DNA from: an uncultured Pseudomonadota bacterium
GTDB taxonomy: Bacteria > Pseudomonadota > Gammaproteobacteria > Steroidobacterales > Steroidobacteraceae
Assembly (NCBI GenBank): GCA_903862885.1
Contig: CAIOZU010000017.1
Coordinates: forward strand, 96,098-160,097
Direction of reading: 5' to 3'
DNA: 64,000 nt
The notes under the pieces were generated by a model. It did not search any database and was not told the DNA's origin. It worked only from the letters and a program-made list of their open reading frames with translations. Positions 18,846 to 25,447 of this stretch are shown piece after piece; position 1 is the first letter of the stretch; each line of letters opens with the position of its first letter. The translations under genes were made by a program, and so were the position numbers.

Positions 18846-19154
18846 ATGATCGACGGATTCATAGCAATTTATATTTTTATGCTGGCGGCGTTTACAGGCT
18901 ATGAGGTCATCTCACGCGTGCCTGTTATTTTGCACACGCCCCTGATGTCAGGCAGTAATTTCGTGCACGGTATCGTTTTAGTCGGAGCGATGTACGCTTT
19001 GTTTCATGCTAATTCAACCCTAGAACAAGTCATCGGTTTTATCGGCGTGGTGCTGGCAGCCGGCAACGCGGTAGGTGGTTACGTAGTAACAGAAAGAATG
19101 CTTGAGATGTTTAAATCAAGCGGCCAGAAAAAACGCGCTGGAGGCCACCACTAA
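18846..19154 (+). CDS. pntAB: NAD(P) transhydrogenase alpha subunit, membrane part
   Basis: Small membrane protein of 102 residues with about three hydrophobic helices (5-20, 39-57, 60-82), equal to the C-terminal membrane region of enteric PntA. It contains the conserved VPVILHTPLMSGSNFVHGIV stretch and a helix ending GNAVGGYVVTERML. It contributes half of the proton-conducting domain II together with PntB. The stop codon shares a base with the pntB ATG (19154), so translation is coupled. Family identity is clear from sequence and from its place between pntAA and pntB. Confidence 0.95.
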   Translation: MIDGFIAIYIFMLAAFTGYEVISRVPVILHTPLMSGSNFVHGIVLVGAMYALFHANSTLEQVIGFIGVVLAAGNAVGGYVVTERMLEMFKSSGQKKRAGGHH

Positions 19155-20575
19155 TGGGCACATTATCCCCTGAGCTCGCTAAGTGGGTCGTTGATGCCGC
19201 CTATATCCTAGTGGCGTTCCTATTTATTAGTGGGCTCAAGAAAATGAGCTCCCCAGTCAGTGCACGTGGCGGCATTGTGTGGGCGGGCATCGGCATGATT
19301 ATCGCCACGTTGGTGACGTTTCTCGCGCCAGCCTCCGAACACACTCTCCCGACATATCTCGCCACCAATTTTGGGCTAGTCATTATCGCCATTATTCTAG
19401 GCGGGACCCTCGCCTGGTGGTCCGGACGGCGAGTTGCCATGACCGACATGCCGCAAATGATTGCGCTTTACAATGGTATGGGCGGCGGTGCGGCGGCTGC
19501 GATCGCCGCGGTCGAACTATACGCCGGAAAATCCCACAGCCTGGTATTCACCACGCTGGCAGTCATCGGCGCACTCATCGGTGCCATATCGTTCTCTGGA
19601 TCTGGCATTGCTTTTGGGAAATTGCAGGGCCTGATTAAGAAGTCCTTCCGCTTTCGGGGTCAACAGGTTTTTAATTTATTACTTTTGGCAAGCGTCGTGG
19701 TCATTGGGATTGCGCTGGTCAGTGGTTTCAATGCGACGCCAACCGCAGTCACGCTGTTTTTTGTAGTGGCACTAATTTTAGGCATCACCATGACCGTACC
19801 TATTGGCGGTGCTGACATGCCGGTAGTGATCTCGCTGTACAACGCACTCACCGGCTTGGCAGTCGCTTTTGAAGGTCTCGTCTTACAGAATCCAGCGATG
19901 ATTATCGCGGGTACTGTCGTTGGGTCTGCCGGCACATTACTGACTCAGTTAATGGCGAAAGCTATGAATCGTTCTTTGGCCAACGTCTTGTTTGCTGGCT
20001 TCGGCGAGTCCAGTGGCGCAGCGAGTGGTCCAGTGACTGGCACACAAAAACCGATCGAAGCCAGTGATGCCGGGGTCATGATGGCTTTCGGCCAGAAGGT
20101 CATCATCGTGCCGGGCTATGGTTTAGCGGTAGCCCAAGCTCAGCACAAAGTGTGGGAGTTAGCACAGCTACTGCAGAGTCGGGGCGTAACAGTCAAGTTT
20201 GCAATCCATCCGGTCGCCGGTCGCATGCCAGGACATATGAACGTACTCTTAGCCGAGGCAGGTGTACCTTACGATCTGATCGCCGATCTTGAAGAAATAA
20301 ACGCCGAATTTGAGACAGCAGACGTCGCGCTGATTATTGGCGCGAACGATGTTGTCAACCCGGTTGCGAGAACCGACAAGTCGAGCCCCATTTACGGCAT
20401 GCCGATTCTGAACGCTGACAAGGCAAATAACGTGATCGTCATCAAGCGCGGTCAGGGCCAGGGATTTTCAGGCATTGAGAATGGTCTTTTTTATCTCGAC
20501 AATACACGCATGCTGTATGGCGATGCGCAGGGAGCAGTTAACCAGCTCATTCAGGCTGTGAAGTCAGTCGGCTGA
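19154..20575 (+). CDS. pntB: NAD(P) transhydrogenase beta subunit
   Basis: Membrane subunit (473 residues) holding most of the proton channel and the NADP(H)-binding domain III. About eight or nine hydrophobic helices fill residues 8-265. The soluble C-terminal domain contains VPGYGLAVAQAQHKVWELA and the later IIGANDVVNPVARTD and GQGQGFSGIEN motifs that bind NADP(H). Full length for the family. It is followed after 5 bases by a dicarboxylate carrier gene that appears to belong to the same transcript. The complex would sit in the inner membrane. Confidence 0.97.
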   Translation: MGTLSPELAKWVVDAAYILVAFLFISGLKKMSSPVSARGGIVWAGIGMIIATLVTFLAPASEHTLPTYLATNFGLVIIAIILGGTLAWWSGRRVAMTDMPQMIALYNGMGGGAAAAIAAVELYAGKSHSLVFTTLAVIGALIGAISFSGSGIAFGKLQGLIKKSFRFRGQQVFNLLLLASVVVIGIALVSGFNATPTAVTLFFVVALILGITMTVPIGGADMPVVISLYNALTGLAVAFEGLVLQNPAMIIAGTVVGSAGTLLTQLMAKAMNRSLANVLFAGFGESSGAASGPVTGTQKPIEASDAGVMMAFGQKVIIVPGYGLAVAQAQHKVWELAQLLQSRGVTVKFAIHPVAGRMPGHMNVLLAEAGVPYDLIADLEEINAEFETADVALIIGANDVVNPVARTDKSSPIYGMPILNADKANNVIVIKRGQGQGFSGIENGLFYLDNTRMLYGDAQGAVNQLIQAVKSVG

Positions 20576-20580
20576 GCGAC

Positions 20581-21846
20581 GTGCGACGCCTCAGTCGAAC
20601 GCTGTACTTCTGGGTACTCATCGCGGTCATCGGTGGCGCTGTGCTCGGTGTGCTGTTACCGAGCACAGCAGTCGCTTTAAAGCCATTGGGTGATGGTTTC
20701 ATTAAGCTCATCAGAATGGTGGTTGCGCCGATCGTTTTTTGTACGATAGTCACAGGCATCGCTCAGGTGCGGGATTTGCCCCGCGTGGGTCGCGTCGGGC
20801 TAAAGGCGCTGATTTACTTCGAAGTAACATCCACTTTGGCGTTGGCTCTTGGCCTGTTGGTCGCTAATCTGGCACGACCCGGCGATGGTTTCCACATTGA
20901 CCCGGCGGGACTCGATGCCACCGCGGTCAGCCAATATGCGAGTGCGGCCCATGACCACTCACTGGTTGAGTTCCTGCTGAATATCATCCCCAACACGGCC
21001 GGTGCCGCGCTGAGCTCGGGCGAGATACTGCAGGTATTGCTACTTGCATTACTCACGGGTTTTGGGGTCGCCCTTACTGGATCCAAGGGCGAGCCTTTTG
21101 TCGCGTTCATCGACGCCACGTTGCAAGTCCTTTATAAAGTGGTCGGCTTTATCATGTGGTTAGCACCGATTGGCGCATTCGGCGCCATGGCATTCACGAT
21201 CGGCAAGTTTGGTTGGGCAAGCCTCGGCCCGCTGGCTCGGTTTATGGGCCTTTTCTACTTCACTTGTGTCGTTTTTGTCTTTGGCATTCTTGGGCTAGTA
21301 AGCAAATGTGCTGGCTTCAGCATCTTCCGACTCGCCAACTATTTAAAGACAGAGCTATTTACTGTTCTTGGCACGTCCTCTTCGGAAAGCGTACTCGCGC
21401 AGCTGATTGAGCGTCTGGAACGATTAGGCTGCCGACGCACCACCGTGGGTCTTGTCGTGCCCACCGGTTATTCTTTCAATCTGGATGGTACTGCCATCTA
21501 TATGTCTCTGGCTGCCATTTTCTTGGCACAAGCCATCGATGCGCCGCTCACCGCGGGGCAGCAACTCGCTGTGCTGCTCGTTGCAATGGTCAGCTCAAAA
21601 GGCGCCGCGACCGTGACCGGCGGTGGCTTTATCACCCTGGCCGCCACACTCGCCGTAATCCCGAGCGTGCCTGTTGCGGCACTTGCGATTATTTTAGGCA
21701 TTGACCGATTTATGAGCGAGGCGCGTTCGCTGACTAATCTGATGGGCAACGCCGTGGCTACCTTAGTCGTGTCTCGACTTGAAGGCGAAGTGACCGGCGA
21801 GCAGCTGAAAACGGCGCTTTCCCTAGGTGAGCCGTCGACCTCCTAA
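20581..21846 (+). CDS. dctA: Dicarboxylate/amino-acid:cation symporter (DctA/GltP family)
   Basis: Secondary carrier (421 residues) for C4-dicarboxylates or acidic amino acids, with the hairpin-loop motif GTSSSES, the helix-7 segment GYSFNLDGTAIYMS and the helix-8 end NLMGNAVATLVVSRLEGE. These lean towards DctA (succinate, malate, fumarate), but glutamate/aspartate transport cannot be excluded. The start is a GTG 5 bases after the pntB stop, so it is probably in the transhydrogenase operon, which is an unusual partner. It ends 4 bases inside the convergent cyclophilin gene. No DctBD two-component genes adjoin it. Confidence 0.9.
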   Translation: MRRLSRTLYFWVLIAVIGGAVLGVLLPSTAVALKPLGDGFIKLIRMVVAPIVFCTIVTGIAQVRDLPRVGRVGLKALIYFEVTSTLALALGLLVANLARPGDGFHIDPAGLDATAVSQYASAAHDHSLVEFLLNIIPNTAGAALSSGEILQVLLLALLTGFGVALTGSKGEPFVAFIDATLQVLYKVVGFIMWLAPIGAFGAMAFTIGKFGWASLGPLARFMGLFYFTCVVFVFGILGLVSKCAGFSIFRLANYLKTELFTVLGTSSSESVLAQLIERLERLGCRRTTVGLVVPTGYSFNLDGTAIYMSLAAIFLAQAIDAPLTAGQQLAVLLVAMVSSKGAATVTGGGFITLAATLAVIPSVPVAALAIILGIDRFMSEARSLTNLMGNAVATLVVSRLEGEVTGEQLKTALSLGEPSTS

Positions 21847-22778
21847 CGCGGTAGCCTAGAGACTGCTTTTTCACCATGCTCAACATGCTCGCGAATCGGC
21901 AGCGGGACGTTGCAAACATCAATGCGGCCCACTGACGTTTTATACCATTCGTCTTTCCGATTTCGCCTCAGCTCTATCAGCTGCTCAAAGGTTGCCGTAT
22001 CTGTTCTCATCACGTCGTAGTTTTTGCGCTCAGCCAGCGGCACATCGGAGGCCAAGCGGATAGCCTGAATAGGCTCGCGCTGTTCTGGCTGCTCATAAAA
22101 CCCAAGCTCCCCGGTCCCTCTTGGTAGAGAAGACAAGTGCTCCATACCCATCACTACGCGACCAACCACAGCGATATTTCGATCTAACTGGCGTGGAGAG
22201 TGGCCAATCACCACATAGAGCTCCGTGCCAATCGCGGTGGCTGGGTCATTGTCACGACCGACACCTAATGTCCCGTAACAATGCACCGGCCAGGCCTCAC
22301 CATCAGCGGAATTTCGCGCGGCCGGTAAGCCACCCGCGAACCCTACTTGCGGCGCGTACGTATCAACATCTTTTAAGCGTGTAAACGGCAAGCCAGCCGC
22401 GCTGCGAACGAACTCCGCCGGCAAGTGCTTTTCTCCGATTTCTGGCTTGGAATTTAGCGGGTCTCCCCACTGTGCCACGAAGTTATCCTGTAATCGGGTG
22501 ATCGCCAAGCCATCATACCAGTGCGCATGAGCGAGCTTTTCTATGTTAGCAACATGGCGCGGCGCAAATGCCGGCGCGAGCTCAATGACTACACGACCGG
22601 TTGCGAGTTCTAAGTACAGCGTATGTGCTGGATCTAAGAGACGCCAGTCCTCAGGCTTTGAGGCGGCGATTAACTCTCGAATGGTCGTCGGCTGGGCAAA
22701 GCGCTTGGGTGGTGTCTGGGCATTGACTGCAAGACTAGCAAAAACAGCGAGAGAAACTAACCAGCGGCGATGCAACAT
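21843..22778 (-). CDS. Periplasmic cyclophilin-type peptidyl-prolyl isomerase
   Basis: Predicted folding helper of 311 residues. The N-terminus [20 protein letters not shown] looks like a cleavable signal peptide. A cyclophilin domain follows from about residue 53 ([20 protein letters not shown]), with [21 protein letters not shown] as the catalytic-barrel segment. The insert between the strands is longer than in enteric PpiA, and a C-terminal extension of about 70 residues follows the domain. It catalyses proline isomerisation of exported proteins; its clients are unknown. It lies 13 bases downstream of the YebC-family gene and is convergent with dctA. Confidence 0.88.
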   Translation of the reverse strand: MLHRRWLVSLAVFASLAVNAQTPPKRFAQPTTIRELIAASKPEDWRLLDPAHTLYLELATGRVVIELAPAFAPRHVANIEKLAHAHWYDGLAITRLQDNFVAQWGDPLNSKPEIGEKHLPAEFVRSAAGLPFTRLKDVDTYAPQVGFAGGLPAARNSADGEAWPVHCYGTLGVGRDNDPATAIGTELYVVIGHSPRQLDRNIAVVGRVVMGMEHLSSLPRGTGELGFYEQPEQREPIQAIRLASDVPLAERKNYDVMRTDTATFEQLIELRRNRKDEWYKTSVGRIDVCNVPLPIREHVEHGEKAVSRLPR

Positions 22779-22791
22779 GAGAACGGCCTTC

Positions 22792-23514
22792 TTACACTAA
22801 CGTGTGAAATACTTTTTGGACATCATCGTCCTGTTCCAGCTTGTCAATCAGCTCAAGCACTTCTTTGGCTTGTTCATCGAGCAGTTCGGTAGGCGTATTG
22901 CATACAAACTCTCTTTCTGCGGACAAAGGCGCGATGCCGCGATCTTCGAGCGCTTTTTGCATGATGCCGAAGTGAGGCAACACACAGCGAATCACTAACT
23001 GGGGCTCACCGCTCTCACCAGTGCTCTCACCCATTTCTTCTAGACCGTGGTCTATCAAATAGAGTTCTAGGTCATCGACATTGAGCCCCTCTGGCTTCAG
23101 ACGGAACACGCCCATCTCGTTAAATTGGAAGCTGACGCTACCCGAGGTACCCATGTGGCCTCCGCCTTTTGAAAAGATATGCCTCACATTGCCAATGGTG
23201 CGGGTCGGATTATCTGTTGCGGTCTCAACCAGAATGGCTACGCCATGTGGCGCGTAGCCCTCATAAATGGCTAATTGAAAATTAGTCGCATCCTTGCCAC
23301 TCGCACGCTTAATGGCGGCATCCACTTTATCTTTTGGCATGTTGATCGCACGGGCATTTTGAATGCATCGACGCAACACGGGATTTGCGGCCGGGTCACT
23401 GCCGCCCGATTTGACCGCGATACTGATGTCTTTAGCGATGCGATGGAATTGCTTCGCCATGCGATTCCAGCGAGCAAACATCGCATGCTTGCGGACTTCA
23501 AATATACGACCCAT
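22792..23514 (-). CDS. YebC/PmpR-family protein, atypical subtype
   Basis: Member of the YebC/TACO1 family (240 residues from the ATG at 23514), described as a transcription regulator and more recently as a factor that helps ribosomes through proline runs. Family marks include [32 protein letters not shown] and [13 protein letters not shown]. The opening [20 protein letters not shown] differs from the usual gammaproteobacterial MAGHSKWANI and looks like the subtype I associate with Bacteroidetes and relatives. In-frame residues upstream to 23547 do not fit the family, so the later start is used. A foreign origin or an old second paralogue are both possible. Confidence 0.9.
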   Translation of the reverse strand: MGRIFEVRKHAMFARWNRMAKQFHRIAKDISIAVKSGGSDPAANPVLRRCIQNARAINMPKDKVDAAIKRASGKDATNFQLAIYEGYAPHGVAILVETATDNPTRTIGNVRHIFSKGGGHMGTSGSVSFQFNEMGVFRLKPEGLNVDDLELYLIDHGLEEMGESTGESGEPQLVIRCVLPHFGIMQKALEDRGIAPLSAEREFVCNTPTELLDEQAKEVLELIDKLEQDDDVQKVFHTLV

Positions 23515-23569
23515 AAACAGCGCGATCCTAGAAGGGAGTGAGCCCACGTATGGACATGAACGCCTAGTT

Positions 23570-23660
23570 TAATCGGTCTGGGGGTCCGCCGTCGCCCCCT
23601 ATAGCCAGACGCCTTGGTCGTGGGCGACCCTTTCCTTCACGTTGGCGGGTCGGGCGTCTA
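23570..23660. other. Non-coding stretch dense in inverted repeats
   Basis: Between the YebC-family start and the DUF3106 stop several complementary arms occur within 90 bases. AGACGCC (23607-23613) pairs with GGCGTCT (23653-23659), and just inside it CGACCC pairs with GGGTCG. GGTCG/CGACC forms a small local hairpin, and GTCTGG (23576-23581) pairs with CCAGAC (23605-23610). Read on the minus strand it follows the sigma/DUF3619/DUF3106 transcript. It could be a terminator or processed 3' end, or a small structured RNA. No clean T-run follows, so a simple terminator is not certain. Confidence 0.4.
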
Positions 23661-24167
23661 TTACTGTTCAGCACCGTCGGGGGCCGGCGTCCTGCGTAGC
23701 TCGGCCTGTGCGCCACGCCTCTGGTCTGGCGTCAGGGCATGCCACCGTGCTTTGAGACGCTGCCGCTGCTCGGCGGAGAGATGGGAGAAGCGCTGAAAGT
23801 GGGCGCGTATCTGCTCTTGAGCCTGCGGCGGTAGTGACCGAAACTCACGCACGCGGTCTCGAATTTGAGTGCGCTGCTCAGGTGGCAAAGCATGCCAGTG
23901 CGCCAACTGCTGTTGGGAGCGAGCGCGCTCGTCAGGGGTCATGGCTAACCAGTGCTGTGCGCCGTTTGCTAAATTCATCTGGCGATCGGGTGGCAACTGA
24001 CTCCAACGTGCCTCAAAACGCTTTAGAAAATCCTGCTGCGGCGGCGTGAGGGTCGCCCACTCAATGCCTGACGATGCGGGCAGCTCTCCCGCAAAAGCAA
24101 CTGGCCCAGTCAAGCAGCTAATAAGCACCAACGTCCACAGGTAGGTAGGACTGATTTTGAAACGCAT
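23661..24167 (-). CDS. DUF3106 periplasmic repeat protein
   Basis: Predicted exported protein of 168 residues: the start at 24167 (MRFKISPTYLWTLVLIS) gives a signal peptide ending near VAFAG. The mature part is built from about seven repeats. Five are exactly 18 residues long, each opening with a run such as LTPPQQ, LPPDRQ, MTPDER, LPPEQR or LSAEQR and closing with an aromatic residue often next to His (HW, WH). This suggests stacked helical hairpins. The family has no established function. The opening motif recalls the LTxxQ repeats of Spy/CpxP/ZraP/CnrX envelope sensors (inference). It is the third gene behind an ECF sigma factor and a one-pass membrane protein, a layout consistent with a periplasmic sensor. 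Confidence 0.85.
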   Translation of the reverse strand: MRFKISPTYLWTLVLISCLTGPVAFAGELPASSGIEWATLTPPQQDFLKRFEARWSQLPPDRQMNLANGAQHWLAMTPDERARSQQQLAHWHALPPEQRTQIRDRVREFRSLPPQAQEQIRAHFQRFSHLSAEQRQRLKARWHALTPDQRRGAQAELRRTPAPDGAEQ

Positions 24168-24236
24168 ACGGGCCCTCAATCCAGAGGTGCAAACATGCGG
24201 TTTCGCCGTGACTAAAGACACGCGCGAGTTACTCAA

Positions 24237-24638
24237 TTAGCCTCCTGAGTTATTCTCAGCATTTACCCACTCATAAAAAGCCGCATCCTCATTATAAAGA
24301 TCAGGCTCCTCATTTGAGGCGAGCACTTCTGCGTCTTCCATTGCATTCATGTCGGCGGGACCATAACCCACTGACGTTGAAGGTCTGACAATCCATACCG
24401 CAACAGCCAGTGCCACCGATGCGACCAGTACACCCATCGGCAACCAAGCACTGGGCACGCGAAACACCGGGGCAGAGAGACGGGAACGATGGCTGGCAAG
24501 AGCTTCCTGACGTGCCATCGCGAGCCGTCGGCGCACAACGGGCGCTATAGCCTCTTCATCGGTCAACAACGCACGAGCCCGCCGCTCAATCTGAGCGAGT
24601 TGAAAGTCTTCCGTATCCAAGGGACTGTGCCGCGTCAT
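24237..24638 (-). CDS. DUF3619-like one-pass membrane protein, possible anti-sigma factor
   Basis: Protein of 133 residues with a charged cytoplasmic N-terminal part (about 1-55), one hydrophobic helix (about 66-83, WLPMGVLVASVALAVAVWIV), and an acidic tail ending in AAFYEWVNAE. I recognise this as the DUF3619 pattern from betaproteobacterial genomes, where it also sits next to a sigma factor and DUF3106. The ATG at 24638 overlaps the sigma-factor stop as ATGA, giving translational coupling. Size, topology and position fit an anti-sigma factor, but the sequence shows no known anti-sigma motif such as the zinc-binding HxxxCxxC, so that function is inference. Confidence 0.78.
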   Translation of the reverse strand: MTRHSPLDTEDFQLAQIERRARALLTDEEAIAPVVRRRLAMARQEALASHRSRLSAPVFRVPSAWLPMGVLVASVALAVAVWIVRPSTSVGYGPADMNAMEDAEVLASNEEPDLYNEDAAFYEWVNAENNSGG

Positions 24639-25180
24639 AACCAATGCTCACCTAGTTTTTCCCGGAGTGCTTTGAGTGCTCGGAAGTAATGCGTTTTCAC
24701 ACTGCCATCAGAACATCCCATCACTGCTGCGGTGTCGGCCACATTCATTCCCTCTAATAAGCGCAAACAAAATACTTCGCGCTGTCGGTGTGGTAGCTCG
24801 CGCAGCGCCTGACTGAGTGCCGCCATCGCTTGCTCATTTTCTAGTCTCTGCGCTGGGCCTGTATCCGGCGAGGGCGCCTCATCGACAACACTTGCGAATG
24901 TGCCTTCGTCATCCGCTGAACCCATCGGCCACCAAGCGATTACTTTTGAGCGAGTCCGACGGCGACGCTGACAGTCACGAATTCTGTTTTTCAGAATTCT
25001 GTAAAACAAGGGCTTCCATTCTAACGGGGGGCGCGCCACATATTTCGTTGCTAACTGGATCATTGCGTCTTGAACCACATCAAGCGCATCCTGCGAATCA
25101 CGCAACGCGATGTCAGCCATCCGAAATGCACGCCCCTCGACCGCTTTTAAAAACACCTGTAGTTCATACGCCGCGTCCAG
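24635..25180 (-). CDS. ECF-type RNA polymerase sigma factor
   Basis: Extracytoplasmic-function-like sigma factor of about 181 residues. Region 2 runs through ALDVVQDAMIQLATKY and LFYRILKNRIRDCQRRRR; region 4 is LPHRQREVFCLRLLEGMNVA with a helix-turn-helix CSDGSVKTHYFRALKAL. The start is notable. A perfect AGGAGG (25186-25191) stands 5 bases before an in-frame CTG at 25180, and starting there gives the N-terminal length expected (ten residues up to FLKAVE). The nearest standard upstream start is a TTG at 25228 without a good ribosome site. The following gene overlaps its stop (ATGA). It probably controls its own operon and envelope genes, but target promoters are not visible. Confidence 0.88.
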   Translation of the reverse strand: MDAAYELQVFLKAVEGRAFRMADIALRDSQDALDVVQDAMIQLATKYVARPPLEWKPLFYRILKNRIRDCQRRRRTRSKVIAWWPMGSADDEGTFASVVDEAPSPDTGPAQRLENEQAMAALSQALRELPHRQREVFCLRLLEGMNVADTAAVMGCSDGSVKTHYFRALKALREKLGEHWL

Positions 25181-25283
25181 AATGTCCTCCTGCGCACAGC
25201 CAAAGGACCGCTTTGGCCAACACGTCAATCATGGTGCGGCAGCGTAACAGAGCACTCCGTGCGGGCGCCTAGGCATCAGGCCC

Positions 25284-25400
25284 GCAGCCCGTTTTTGCAC
25301 AGGGCCACCGACAATACTGGCAGCCTACGCCCTCGCCGGTATAACGTGGCGTGCGCGCCGCCGTTGACGACCCCGTGTGACAAACGGGCTGCAGGCAGCC
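25284..25400. other. Overlapping inverted repeats upstream of priA
   Basis: The 219-base gap between the sigma factor gene and priA contains GCAGCCCGTTT (25284-25294) and its exact complement AAACGGGCTGC (25382-25392), 87 bases apart. The second arm can alternatively fold on the next bases, since GGCTGC (25387-25392) and GCAGCC (25395-25400) are perfect partners around AG. The two pairings exclude each other, as in attenuators, but no transcription start or T-run was identified. The last 50 bases before priA are AT-rich and lack a Shine-Dalgarno sequence. Confidence 0.35.
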
Positions 25401-25447
25401 GTCGTATTACAGGATTACCATTTTAAGTTGTTGATTTTAAATAAATA

